Below are positions 9,416 to 17,989 of a stretch of 64,000 bases of DNA, one piece after another (position 1 is the stretch's first letter; each line of letters opens with the position of its first letter). A program made the translations under genes and the position numbers. A model generated the notes under the pieces. It did no database searches. It was not told the origin of the DNA and saw only the letters and a list, made by a program, of their open reading frames with translations. The stretch covers positions 1,736,001 to 1,800,000 of the forward strand of contig NZ_AP025158.1 in the NCBI RefSeq assembly GCF_019974155.1, given 5' to 3'. Origin of the DNA: Thermus thermophilus. Its GTDB lineage: Bacteria > Deinococcota > Deinococci > Deinococcales > Thermaceae.

Positions 9416-11503
9416 ATGCGGGTCGCCTCCGTGCGCTGGTTCACCCCGCCCACCCGTCCCCGGCCCGCCCCCCTCTTCTTCGGACAGGAGCGGGCGCTAA
9501 GGGCCCTCGAGGCCGCCTTCCTCCACCGGGGGCACGGCTACCTGGTGGGGCCGAGCGGCCTCGGCAAACGCACCCGGCTCCTCGCCTTCCTCGCGGGCCG
9601 GGCCTTCCCCAAGGAAGAGCTCGTCTACCTTCCCCTGGGGGAGGAAGCCTTCCCCCTCCTCCTCCCCGAGGGGGAGGGCAGGGCCTTGGTGGAAGGGGTG
9701 GAGGCCCTCTTCGCCGAGTTCACCCCCGGCCTTTTCCGGGAAAAGGGCTTTCTCTACGCGAAGAACCTGGTGGAGTCCCGCTACGAGAGGGAGGCGGAGG
9801 CCCTGCTCCAGGCCCTCGCCCAAGAGGCCAAGGCCCACGGCTTCGCCCTCGCAGAGGAGGAAGGGGGGTTCACCCTCACGGGCCAAGGCCCCCTCCCCCC
9901 GGAGCTTTCCGCCAAGCTGGAGGAGACCGTTTTGGCCTACGTGGAGGTGCGGCAGCGGGCCCAGGCCGAGGTGGCGGCCCTGCGCCGCAGCTTCGCCGAG
10001 CGCCTCCTCCAGCCCCGGGTGGAAGGCCTGAAGGCGCGCTTCCCCGAGGCCGCCCGGTACCTGGACTGGCTTTTGGAGTCCTTTCTCCGGGCCGCGGCCC
10101 TGGAGGAGGAGGTGGAGGGCGAGGCCCTCCTCCCCCGCCTCCTCGTGGAAGGGGGGACGCGGGTGGTCTACGAGCCGAACCCCACCCCGGAAAGGCTTTT
10201 CGGCCACCTGGAGTACGAGGTCCGGGAGGGGGTCCTCACCACCCACCTGGGCCTCCTCCGGCCCGGGGCCCTGATGCGGGCCACGGGGGGGGTTTTGGTC
10301 CTCGAGGCCCACCGGGTGCTGGAGCTCGGGAGCTACCCCCTCCTCAAGCGGAGCCTGGCCACGGGGGAAATAGAGCCCCTCGCCCCCAGGCCCGAGGTGC
10401 GGGGCCCCAGGCTCCAACCCGCCCCCCTCAAGGCCCAGGTCTTCCTGGTGGGCCCCCCGGAGGTCATCGCCCTTCTGGAGGAGGACGAGGAGTTTTTGGA
10501 GCTCTTCCCCTTCCGGGTGGAGTTCCACCCCGAGATGCCCTACACCGAGGCGCACGTGGCCCACCTGGGAGGCTTCCTGGAGGCCCAGGGGGTGCGCCTC
10601 CTCCCGGAGGGGCTCGCCGCCCTCGCCGACGAGGCCCGGCGCATGGCCGGACACCGGGAAAGGCTGGACGCCCGCATCTACCGCCTCCTGGACCTGGCCC
10701 GGGAGGCCGCCCGCTACCAGGACCCCGTGGGCCGGGAAGGGGTGGAGCGGGCCCTAAAGGCCCGGGAGGACCGCTTCGCCCTGGAACAGGAGCTCTTCCT
10801 CAAGGACGTGGAGGAAGGGGTGGTGGCCCTGGAGGTGACGGGGGAGCGGGTGGGGGAGGTGAACGGCCTCGTGGTCCTCGAGGGCCCCTTCCCCACGGGC
10901 CGCCCCGTGCGCATCACCGCCCAGGCGGGGCCCGGCCGGGAGGGGATCCTCTCCATTGACCGGGAGGTGGGCCTCGGGGGGCAGGTCTTCCACAAGGCCG
11001 TCCTCACCCTGGCGGGATACCTCCGGGGCACCTACGCCCAGCTCGGGGCCCTCTCGGCCACGGTGAGCCTGGTCTTTGAGCAAAGCTACGGGAGCCTCGA
11101 GGGGGACTCGGCGGGCCTCGCCGAGCTTCTGGCGGTGCTTTCGGCCCTCTCCGGCCTCCCCCTAAGGCAGGACCTGGCGGTGACCGGGGCCGTGGACCAG
11201 ACGGGAAGGGTCCTCGCCGTGGGCCGGGTGGCGGAGAAGGTGGAGGGCTTTTTCCGCGTCTGCCAGACCCTGGGCCTCACCGGCACCCAGGGGGTGGTCC
11301 TCCCCAAGGCCAACCTCCCCCACCTCACCCTGCGGGAGGAGGTGGTGGAGGCGGTGGAAAAGGGGCGCTTCCACCTCTTCGCCGTGGAGGAGGTGGACGA
11401 GGCGGTGGAACTCCTCTTCGGGCGCAGGGCCTACTGGGTGCACGAGAAGGTGCGGGAGGCCCTGGAGCACTTCCAGAAGCTGGAGAACGGGGAGGAGAAG
11501 TAA
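9416..11503 (+). CDS. LonC-like protease with degenerate ATPase motifs
   Basis: A 695-residue Lon-family protein: an AAA-like N-terminal region and a C-terminal Lon protease domain. The catalytic dyad is clear: Ser at about 565 in EGDSAGLAELLA and Lys at about 608 in GRVAEKVEG, 43 residues apart as in other Lon proteases. The ATPase motifs are spoiled: the P-loop reads GPSGLGKRT (Arg where Ser/Thr binds Mg) and the Walker B strand reads GVLVLEAHRV instead of ending in Asp-Glu. This matches the LonC class described in Meiothermus, which degrades unfolded protein without ATP. A long charged coiled-coil insert sits around residues 120-230. The start is the ATG at 9416, 7 bases after TATAGT. Confidence 0.85.
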   Translation: MRVASVRWFTPPTRPRPAPLFFGQERALRALEAAFLHRGHGYLVGPSGLGKRTRLLAFLAGRAFPKEELVYLPLGEEAFPLLLPEGEGRALVEGVEALFAEFTPGLFREKGFLYAKNLVESRYEREAEALLQALAQEAKAHGFALAEEEGGFTLTGQGPLPPELSAKLEETVLAYVEVRQRAQAEVAALRRSFAERLLQPRVEGLKARFPEAARYLDWLLESFLRAAALEEEVEGEALLPRLLVEGGTRVVYEPNPTPERLFGHLEYEVREGVLTTHLGLLRPGALMRATGGVLVLEAHRVLELGSYPLLKRSLATGEIEPLAPRPEVRGPRLQPAPLKAQVFLVGPPEVIALLEEDEEFLELFPFRVEFHPEMPYTEAHVAHLGGFLEAQGVRLLPEGLAALADEARRMAGHRERLDARIYRLLDLAREAARYQDPVGREGVERALKAREDRFALEQELFLKDVEEGVVALEVTGERVGEVNGLVVLEGPFPTGRPVRITAQAGPGREGILSIDREVGLGGQVFHKAVLTLAGYLRGTYAQLGALSATVSLVFEQSYGSLEGDSAGLAELLAVLSALSGLPLRQDLAVTGAVDQTGRVLAVGRVAEKVEGFFRVCQTLGLTGTQGVVLPKANLPHLTLREEVVEAVEKGRFHLFAVEEVDEAVELLFGRRAYWVHEKVREALEHFQKLENGEEK

Positions 11504-11513
11504 ACTTGGGGTG

Positions 11514-11870
11514 ATGGCCAAGAAAAATACCCCCTCTAAACGGCAGCTGGAACTCCGCCTAAGCGGCCAGCTCTTTGAGATCCCACCTCTATGGGACGTT
11601 CTCCTCATCGGCCGCCATGCCCCCATCGGCCCCGAAGCGGCGCGGCGCATGGCGGAAAGCCTGGCCCCCGGGCAGTTCACCCTCCTCAGGGTGGAGAAGG
11701 GCCCGGTGGAAGCCCTCCTCGTGCGAAAAAACCTCCTGCAAGCCCTGGAGCCCAAGGCCCTGGAGGAGGTGCTCCTGGAAGAGCTGGCCCCCCTCCTTTC
11801 CGAAGAACAAGTGGTGCGGGCCCAGGTGGAAGTGGTGCTTCACACGGGGAGGGTTATCAGGTTAGACTAG
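11514..11870 (+). CDS. Uncharacterised basic-start protein of 118 residues
   Basis: I do not recognise the family. The N terminus is basic (MAKKNTPSKRQLELRLSGQLFE) and the rest is a mixed alpha/beta sequence ending in RAQVEVVLHTGRVIRLD. There is no signal peptide or membrane helix. The ATG at 11514 lies 7 bases after TAAACT, which overlaps the LonC stop codon; a GTG three bases... upstream at 11511 is possible but less well spaced. The CBS-GGDEF gene follows after six bases. A role linked to that protein is only a guess from position. Confidence 0.7.
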   Translation: MAKKNTPSKRQLELRLSGQLFEIPPLWDVLLIGRHAPIGPEAARRMAESLAPGQFTLLRVEKGPVEALLVRKNLLQALEPKALEEVLLEELAPLLSEEQVVRAQVEVVLHTGRVIRLD

Positions 11871-11876
11871 CTGCAA

Positions 11877-12854
11877 ATGCTCCGGGTAGCGGAGGCCATG
11901 GTCCCGGATCCCTTTCGGGTCGGCCCCTGGACGAGCGTGCGGGAAGCCGCCCGTCTTATGGCCCATCGGCGGGTAGGCAGCCTCGTGGTGGTGGAAGACG
12001 GCCAGGTCCTGGGGGTGGTGACCAGCCGCGACCTCCGTGGGGCCCACCCCAACCGCCTGGTGGTGGACGTGCTTAAAGGTCCCCCGGTGGCCATCTCCCC
12101 GGAAGCGAGCCTCCTGGAGGCCAAGCGCCTGATGGAGGCCAAGGGCCTGGAGCGGCTTTTGGTCATGCAGGACGGAGAGCTTCTCGGGATCCTCACCCAA
12201 GGGACCCTGGCCTTCGCCCTGGGCCAGCACTTTGACCCCCTCACCGGCCTCCCCCGGGCCGACCTGTTGCGCTACCACCTGGAAAGCCTCCTGGCCCAGG
12301 GGAAGGACCCCACCCTCCTCTTCGTGGACCTGGACGACTTTGGCCGCCTCAACAAGGAAAACGGCCACCCCTTTGGAGACCGGGTTCTAAAGACCTTGGG
12401 CCAGCGGCTGAAGGGCTTTGCCCAAGACCTGGGCGGGGAGGTCTACCGCTACGGGGGGGATGAGTTCGCCTTGGTCTTTCCCCACCCCAGACAGGCGCTC
12501 CTTCCCGCCCTTCCCAGCCTCCTTAGCCCCCTGGAGGTGGAGGGGAAAAGGGTGGGCTTCTCCGTGGGCGTGGCCGGAGGGAGGCGACGGCAAGGACGGG
12601 TGCCGGCCAATCCCTCGGCCACGGCCGACGACCTTCTAAAGCTCGCCAGCCTGGCCTCTACCCACGCCAAGCGCCAAGGCTCAGGCTGGGCCCCGGCGGA
12701 GGCCCTTAAGGCGGAGGAAGGGACTCCAGAAGGAGTGTCCTCCCCAAAGGAGCCCCAAAGCGCATGGGGAGGTAATCCCCGCGCCGCCAAAAGGAGAGGA
12801 GGTCGGCGTAGTGGGGGGAAAGGAAGTGGCCCGACTGGCCCATGGGGTGAATGA
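11877..12854 (+). CDS. CBS-pair plus GGDEF domain protein (candidate diguanylate cyclase)
   Basis: Residues 1-115 hold two CBS motifs (VREAARLMAHRRVGSLVVVEDGQVLGVVTSRDL and a second one ending LLVMQDGELLGIL), which usually bind adenine nucleotides. Residues 120-270 form a GGDEF domain: DPLTGLPRADLL, then LLFVDLDDFGRLN and the intact active-site loop YGGDEFALVF. It therefore probably makes c-di-GMP under nucleotide control. The normal end of the domain is near residue 275; the last 45 or so residues are low-complexity (Gly, Arg, Ser) and are encoded opposite the 3' end of the penicillin acylase gene, overlapping by 149 bases. That tail is probably a read-through of antisense sequence. TAGACT lies 8 bases before the ATG. 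Confidence 0.88.
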   Translation: MLRVAEAMVPDPFRVGPWTSVREAARLMAHRRVGSLVVVEDGQVLGVVTSRDLRGAHPNRLVVDVLKGPPVAISPEASLLEAKRLMEAKGLERLLVMQDGELLGILTQGTLAFALGQHFDPLTGLPRADLLRYHLESLLAQGKDPTLLFVDLDDFGRLNKENGHPFGDRVLKTLGQRLKGFAQDLGGEVYRYGGDEFALVFPHPRQALLPALPSLLSPLEVEGKRVGFSVGVAGGRRRQGRVPANPSATADDLLKLASLASTHAKRQGSGWAPAEALKAEEGTPEGVSSPKEPQSAWGGNPRAAKRRGGRRSGGKGSGPTGPWGE

Positions 12855-15021
12855 AGAGGGAGTTTTCCATATCCGAAAGGTCCACGATCTGGCGGTAGCT
12901 CGGCCCATGGCCCATGGCGAGGGTATCGGGGTCAAAGGGCCCCACGTTCACCGTGTACCGGTCGCCGCCGAAGGCCACCTCCCGGTCGGAGAGGCGCTTT
13001 AGGGGGGTGTGGGTGAGGACGGCGTGGGGAAAGCGCGCCCGGTGGGCCTCCCCCCAAGTCCTGGCCCCCAGGGCCTCCTTTCGGTCCAGGGCCCGTTCCA
13101 GGGCGAGAGCGGCGTAGTCCAGGCAGGTCTCCTTGTAGTCCGTCTCCGGCTGGTCGCAGTTCTTGTCCCCCTCCTTTAGGGCCCTAAGGAGGTAGCGGGG
13201 CTCGTCCCAGTAAGCCTCCCCCACCTCCCTTTGGGGAAGCCGGGTGAGCTCGGTGTACCAGAGGGCGAAGACCAGGGCCTCCTCGGAGGAGGCCGCCATG
13301 GTCCCGTCCCAGGCGAGGAGCCGATCCCGCCAGGCCTGGGCCCTCTCGGAAAGGGGGGTAAGGAGCTCCAAGGTGGGGCGGAAGTCCCGGTAGAGGAGGC
13401 TCTTCTGGTCCTGCTGGATGGCCTTCATGTCCTCCAGGGAAAGCTTCTCCTTGGCGAGGAGGAGCTCTTCTATGCGCTCCGCCCGGTAGGGCTCGGCCCA
13501 GTCGTAGGTGAGGGCGTAGGGGAAGCCCTCGGGGGTCACCTTGTGGTTCGCGGTGACGAGGTAACCCTTAGGGGGGTTAAAGGCCTGGGGCCACTCCTCG
13601 GGCCTCCGGTAGCCCAGCCAGTCCCACTCCCCGTTCCCCGGCACCGGCACCATCCCCGTGTGCCCCTCCTTGCGGACGGGGAACTTCCCCGGGGCGATGT
13701 AGCCGATGTTGCCCTCCACGTCGGCGTAGACGAAGTTCTGGCTTGGAGCGGAGTAGACCTCCAGGGCCTTTTTAAACTCCTCCCAGTTCCCCGCCCGGTT
13801 CACCCCCAGGAAGGCCATGAGGATGTGGTCTTCCGGGTCCAAGCTCACCCAGCGGAGGGCCATGGGGGTCTTTGGGGGGTCTTGCAAGGCGTCGGTGATG
13901 ACGGGCCCGTAGACCGTCTCCCGCACCTTGAGGACCTCTTCCTTCCCCCCCTTGACCCGGATCACCTCTTCCCGCACCCCGTAGGGCAGGACCCCGCCCC
14001 GGTAGCGGTAGCCCCTTCCTTCCACCTCCTCCAGGAGGTAGAGGTCCTGCACGTCCGCCCCCACGTTCGTCACCCCCCAGGCGATGCGCTCATTCCGCCC
14101 GATGACGACGCCGGGCACCCCAGGAAGGGTTGCCCCCATGGCCTTAAGACCTGGGGCCTCGAGGGCCATGAGGAACCAGAGGCTCGGGGCCTGGAGGGCG
14201 AGGTGGGGGTCGTTGGCAAGGAAAGGCTTGCCCGTTTCGGTGCGGCTTCCCGCCACCACCCAGTTGTTGCTGGCCTCCATCTGGCGGGGCGGGGCCATCC
14301 AGAGGAGGGCGCTTGGGGCCTCTTCCCGCTTGAGGGGAAGCTTAAGGTCCTCGGCGGAAAGGATGGTGGGGGCGTCCTCGGGGTAGGGGGGCATGAGCTC
14401 AAGGAGCCGCTCCGGGCTTATCCCCCGGGCGAGAAGGCGGTGGCGCTTTAGCTCCTCCTCCCAGTTCCCCGAGAGGTCGTAGCTCATCATCTTGGCCCAG
14501 ACCAGGACGTCGGGACCCGTCCAGGGCTCGGGGCGGAAGCCGAGGAGCCTGAACTCGGGCGGCAGGGGGGCCCCAGAGGCCAAGAAGGCGTTTACCCCGG
14601 CAGCGTAGGCGTCCACCGCCTCCTTCTCCTCGGGGTAGAGCCTCCCGTAGGCCGCCTGGGCCGCCCGGTAGAAGCCCCAGGTGCGGAGGAACCGGTCCTG
14701 GGGAAGCGTGGCCTCCCCCAGGATCTCGCTCAAGCGCCCCTGGCCCACCCGGCGCTGGAACTCCATCTGCCAAAGCCGCTCCTGGGCGTGGACGAAGCCC
14801 TGGGCGAAGAAGAGGTCCTTGAGCGTGGCCGCCCGGATGCGCACCACCCCCTTGCCGTCCCGGACCACCTCCACCGGGGCGGAAAGCCCCTCCAGGGCGA
14901 TGCGGCCCTCCCCTTGGGGCAGGGAGGAGCGCAGGTAGACGTAGCCCGAGAAGCCGAGGAGAAGGGCGAGGAAGAGGAAGAAGCCCAAAAGCCAGGCGAG
15001 CCCTCGCAAGAAACGCTTCAT
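12706..15021 (-). CDS. Penicillin acylase-family N-terminal nucleophile hydrolase
   Basis: A 771-residue precursor of the S45 peptidase family. It starts with an uncleaved or cleaved signal segment (FLRGLAWLLGFFLFLALLLGFSGYVYL), then the alpha region with VEVVRDGKGVVRIRA and FAQGFVHAQERLWQME. The autocatalytic cut should precede Ser of EASNNWVVAGSRTETGKPFLANDPHL, the beta-chain nucleophile. Later motifs are GVTNVGADVQDLY, NFVYADVEGNIGYI and YLVTANHKV. Family members hydrolyse amide-linked acyl chains of penicillins or acyl-homoserine lactones; a Thermus enzyme favouring aliphatic penicillins has been described. I chose the ATG at 15021 because an extension to 15282 has no family resemblance and precedes the signal peptide. 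Confidence 0.9.
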   Translation of the reverse strand: MKRFLRGLAWLLGFFLFLALLLGFSGYVYLRSSLPQGEGRIALEGLSAPVEVVRDGKGVVRIRAATLKDLFFAQGFVHAQERLWQMEFQRRVGQGRLSEILGEATLPQDRFLRTWGFYRAAQAAYGRLYPEEKEAVDAYAAGVNAFLASGAPLPPEFRLLGFRPEPWTGPDVLVWAKMMSYDLSGNWEEELKRHRLLARGISPERLLELMPPYPEDAPTILSAEDLKLPLKREEAPSALLWMAPPRQMEASNNWVVAGSRTETGKPFLANDPHLALQAPSLWFLMALEAPGLKAMGATLPGVPGVVIGRNERIAWGVTNVGADVQDLYLLEEVEGRGYRYRGGVLPYGVREEVIRVKGGKEEVLKVRETVYGPVITDALQDPPKTPMALRWVSLDPEDHILMAFLGVNRAGNWEEFKKALEVYSAPSQNFVYADVEGNIGYIAPGKFPVRKEGHTGMVPVPGNGEWDWLGYRRPEEWPQAFNPPKGYLVTANHKVTPEGFPYALTYDWAEPYRAERIEELLLAKEKLSLEDMKAIQQDQKSLLYRDFRPTLELLTPLSERAQAWRDRLLAWDGTMAASSEEALVFALWYTELTRLPQREVGEAYWDEPRYLLRALKEGDKNCDQPETDYKETCLDYAALALERALDRKEALGARTWGEAHRARFPHAVLTHTPLKRLSDREVAFGGDRYTVNVGPFDPDTLAMGHGPSYRQIVDLSDMENSLFIHPMGQSGHFLSPHYADLLSFWRRGDYLPMRFGAPLGRTLLLESLPPP

Positions 15022-15049
15022 GGTTGGAAAAGAGCATACCATACCTCCC

Positions 15050-15535
15050 ATGGACCTCCTGCGCGCTTCCCTAAGCGGGGTTTTCCTCGGACTCCTCTTC
15101 CACCGCCTGGGCCTTCCAGGCGGGGCCGTGGTGGGGGCCATGCTGGGCACGGGCCTCGCCCAGCTCCTCGCCTCCCCCGCCCCCACCCCAGCCCCCACCC
15201 CAAGGGGCCTGGACCTGGCCGTGCAGCTCGCCGCCGGGGTTTTGGTGGGGCTTTCCTTCCGGAAGGAGCTCCTCTCCCCCAAGCTCCTCCCCTACGCCCT
15301 CCTCGCCGCCCTCGCCTTCCTCGCCCTCGCCCTCCTCCTCGCCTTCCTCCTCGCCAAGCCCTTGGGCCAACCCCCCAAAGCCCTCCTCTTCGCCCTGGCT
15401 CCCGGGGGGATCACGGGCATGGGGCCCCTGAGCCAGGCCGAGGGGGGAAGCCCCGCCCTAGTGGGGGTCTTCCACACGGTGCGCGTCCTCGCCCTCTTCC
15501 TCCTCGTCCCCCTCCTCGCCCGGCTTCTCAGGTAG
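15050..15535 (+). CDS. AbrB-family membrane protein, single repeat
   Basis: A 161-residue membrane protein made of one copy of the repeat found twice in full-size AbrB-type proteins (AidB regulator/ammonia monooxygenase-like membrane family). It has about five hydrophobic helices. GLPGGAVVGAMLGTGLAQLL and ALAPGGITGMGPLSQAEGGSPALVGVFHTVR match the two conserved blocks of the repeat (PGG...G and APGG...M). The half-size form may act as a dimer. The ATG at 15050 starts 29 bases from the divergent penicillin acylase gene, and TACCAT lies 7 bases before it. Substrate unknown. Confidence 0.75.
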   Translation: MDLLRASLSGVFLGLLFHRLGLPGGAVVGAMLGTGLAQLLASPAPTPAPTPRGLDLAVQLAAGVLVGLSFRKELLSPKLLPYALLAALAFLALALLLAFLLAKPLGQPPKALLFALAPGGITGMGPLSQAEGGSPALVGVFHTVRVLALFLLVPLLARLLR

Positions 15536-15544
15536 AGTGGGGGC

Positions 15545-15754
15545 ATGCGGCTGGAGTTTCTGGAAAACGGCCCCATACGGGTGGAGGGGAAGCGCTTCGC
15601 GGTGCGCGTGGGGGAGAAGGAGGAGGTCCTGGAGCGCCCCCGGGTCTTCCTCTGCCGCTGCGGGGCCTCGGGGAACAAGCCCTTCTGCGACGGCACCCAC
15701 AAGCGGATCGGCTTCCAGGCCCCGGGCGGGGTCTTGGAGGTGGAAGGCGACTGA
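15545..15754 (+). CDS. CDGSH iron-sulfur (mitoNEET-type) protein
   Basis: A 69-residue soluble protein with the CDGSH zinc-finger-like signature RVFLCRCGASGNKPFCDGTHKRIGF: three Cys and one His that bind a [2Fe-2S] cluster as in mitoNEET. Unlike the mitochondrial protein it has no membrane anchor. Family members pass clusters or electrons and respond to pH and redox state. A mitoNEET-type protein of T. thermophilus HB8 with this layout has been studied, from memory. TAGAGT lies 6 bases before the ATG, so the transcript is probably leaderless, and the gene may be expressed on its own. Confidence 0.93.
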   Translation: MRLEFLENGPIRVEGKRFAVRVGEKEEVLERPRVFLCRCGASGNKPFCDGTHKRIGFQAPGGVLEVEGD

Positions 15755-15797
15755 CCCGCTGGTCAATCCCGGCCAAAAGGGGTAGACTGCGGGGGCC

Positions 15798-16757
15798 ATG
15801 GGTGAGATGCGCTACCGCAAACTGGGCAAGTGGGGCCTGAAGGTCTCGGAGATCTCCTTGGGGGCCTGGGTCACCTTCGGGGACGTGGTGAAAGACAAGG
15901 AGACCGTCCGGGAGATCGTCAAGATCGCCTACGAAGGGGGCGTGAACTTCTTTGACAACGCCGACGTCTACGCCAAGGGCCTCGCCGAGGAGATCATGGG
16001 GGAGGTCCTCAAGGAGTTCCCCCGGCACACCCTGGTCCTCTCCACCAAGGCCTACTGGCCCATGTCCGAGGACCCGAACGACCGGGGCCTAAGCCGCAAG
16101 CACCTTTTGGAGAGCATCACGAAAAGCCTCAAGCGGCTCAAGACCGACTACGTGGACATTTTCTTCGCCCACCGCTTTGACCCCGAGGTCCCCATGGAAG
16201 AGATCGTCTACGCCATGCACACCATCGTGGAGAAGGGGTACGCCCTCTACTGGGGCACCTCGGAGTGGCCCGCCGCAAGGATCGCCGAGGCCGTGACCTT
16301 CGCCAAGGAAAACGGCCTCCACCCGCCCGTGGTGGAGCAGCCCCAGTACTCCATGCTCTACCGGGAAAGGGTGGAAGGGGAGATCCTCCCGGAGGCGGAG
16401 CGCTTCGGGATGGGCCTGGTGGTCTGGAGCCCGCTCGCCATGGGCATGCTCACGGGGCGGTACGACCAGGGCATCCCCGAGGAAAGCCGCTTCGCCCGCT
16501 ACCCCCAGTTCGCCGAGCGCTTCCTCACCGAGGAAAACCGGCAGAAGGTCCTCAAGCTCAAGGAGGTGGCGGACGAACTCGGCCTCACCCGCACCCAGCT
16601 CGCCCTGGCCTGGGTGCTGAGGCTTCCCGGGATCTCTAGCGCCATCACCGGGGCGACCCGCCCAGAGCAGATCCGGGAGAGCCTGGGGGCCGCCGGGGTG
16701 GACCTGCCCCAGGAGGCCCTGGAGAAGATAGAGGCCATCCTAAGGGGCGAGGCCTAA
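15798..16757 (+). CDS. Aldo/keto reductase (potassium-channel beta-subunit/YghZ-like)
   Basis: A 319-residue TIM-barrel NADPH-dependent oxidoreductase. It starts YRKLGKWGLKVSEISLGAW; FFDNADVYAKGLAEEIMG holds the catalytic Asp and Tyr, the catalytic Lys is in LVLSTKAYW and the His in DIFFAHRFD. VVWSPLAMGMLTGRY and ITGATRPEQIRESL form the cofactor site. The substrate is unknown. TAGACT lies 9 bases before the ATG. The stop codon is followed at once by the remains of an MFS transporter gene, marking the border of the damaged region. Confidence 0.93.
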   Translation: MGEMRYRKLGKWGLKVSEISLGAWVTFGDVVKDKETVREIVKIAYEGGVNFFDNADVYAKGLAEEIMGEVLKEFPRHTLVLSTKAYWPMSEDPNDRGLSRKHLLESITKSLKRLKTDYVDIFFAHRFDPEVPMEEIVYAMHTIVEKGYALYWGTSEWPAARIAEAVTFAKENGLHPPVVEQPQYSMLYRERVEGEILPEAERFGMGLVVWSPLAMGMLTGRYDQGIPEESRFARYPQFAERFLTEENRQKVLKLKEVADELGLTRTQLALAWVLRLPGISSAITGATRPEQIRESLGAAGVDLPQEALEKIEAILRGEA

Positions 16758-17903
16758 GGCGCAGGGGCCAGGCCACCACCCTCTCCCTGCTCAGCCTCTT
16801 CCACTGCCTTCCCCTCATCCTCCTCTCCCCCCTGGCGGGGGCCTTGGTGGACCGTTACCCCCGGATGTGGGCCATGCTGGCGGCCGACCTCGGCGGGGGG
16901 GTGGCCACCGGCTTCCTCCTTTTGCTCTACCTCCTGGGGCGCCTCGAGGTCTTCCACCTCTACCTGGTCTCCGCCCTCACGGGGGCCCTCTCCAGCCTCC
17001 ACTGGCCCGCCCTCTCCGCCATGCTGGAGAAGAAGGGCTACGCCCGGGCGAGCGGCATGATGAGCCTGGCGGAGTCCCTGGCCGGGGTGGGGGCCCCCGT
17101 CCTGGCGGCTGCCCTTCTCAAGCCCTTGGGCCTCGGGGGCGTCTTCGCCCTGGACCTCCTGGGGGCGGGCGCCGCGGTCCTCACCCTCCTCCTGGTGCCC
17201 ATCCCGGGCCTTCCGCCCCGGACCGGCCCCAGGACCTCCCTCAGGGAAGAAGCCCTCTGCGGTTTCCGCTTCATCCTGGAAAGGCCGCTCCTTCTCGGCC
17301 TTCAGCTCATGTTTTTCGGCATCAACTTTCTCAGCACCCTGGCCGTCACCGTCCTGCCCGCCATGGTGCTGGCCAAGACGGGGATGTCGGAGGCGGCCCT
17401 GGCCCTGGTGCGCTCCGTCGCAGGGCTCGGCGGGGTGGTGGGGCGGCTTCTCCTTTCGGTGTGGGGCGGCCCCAAGAAGCGAGTCCACGGAGTCTTCCTG
17501 GGCATGGCCTTCTCCAGCCTGGCCTTGGCCTTGATGGGGGTGGCCGAAGGCCCAGGGGCCTGGGCAACCCTGGCCTTCCTAGAAAGCCTCTTTATCCCGA
17601 TCATCAACGGGTCCAACCAGGCCATCTGGCAGGCCAAGGTGCCGCTTTCCGTCCAGGGGAAGGTCTTCGCCGCGAGGCGCATGATCGCCTGGTATCAACC
17701 CCTTGGGGATGGCCTTGGCTGGCCCCCTGGCGGACGGGGTCTTCGCTCCCCGGTACGGGCAGGGGGAAGGCATCACCCTCATGCTCCTCCTCTTCGGGAG
17801 CCTGGGGGTGCTTTGGGGGCTTTCCGGCTACCTCTTTCCCGGGGCGCGGGAGGTGGAGCGCCTCCTTCCCGACGCTAAGGAAAGCCAGGCAGCCGCGCCG
17901 TGA
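16758..17903 (+). pseudogene. MFS transporter remnant, N-terminally truncated and frameshifted
   Basis: The frame reads as an MFS_3-type efflux transporter but begins in the second helix (TTLSLLSLFHCLPLILLSPLAGALVDRYPR), directly after the aldo/keto reductase stop, so helix 1 and any start are missing. It continues through RASGMMSLAESLAG and LMFFGINFLSTLAVTVLPAMVLA to ARRMIAWYQ, near 17690. From about 17697 the family sequence continues in another frame (PLGMALAGPLADGVFAPRYG, then LLLFGSLGVLWGLSGYLFPGAREVERLL), ending at 17903. One truncation and one indel make it non-functional. A GTG at 16844 could start a 344-residue product but with an unrelated tail. Confidence 0.8.
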
Positions 17904-17989
17904 TCGGACCCGGACGCAAGGCCAAGGGGCGTCCCTCCAATGTAGCTTCCTTCCCTCCCAAGGAAAGAGGGGGCCTGTAGGCTTCCCCT

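Noticed and set aside
15022-15282. Longer start for penicillin acylase
   Set aside because: It would add 87 residues before the signal peptide and cover the divergent AbrB-type gene.
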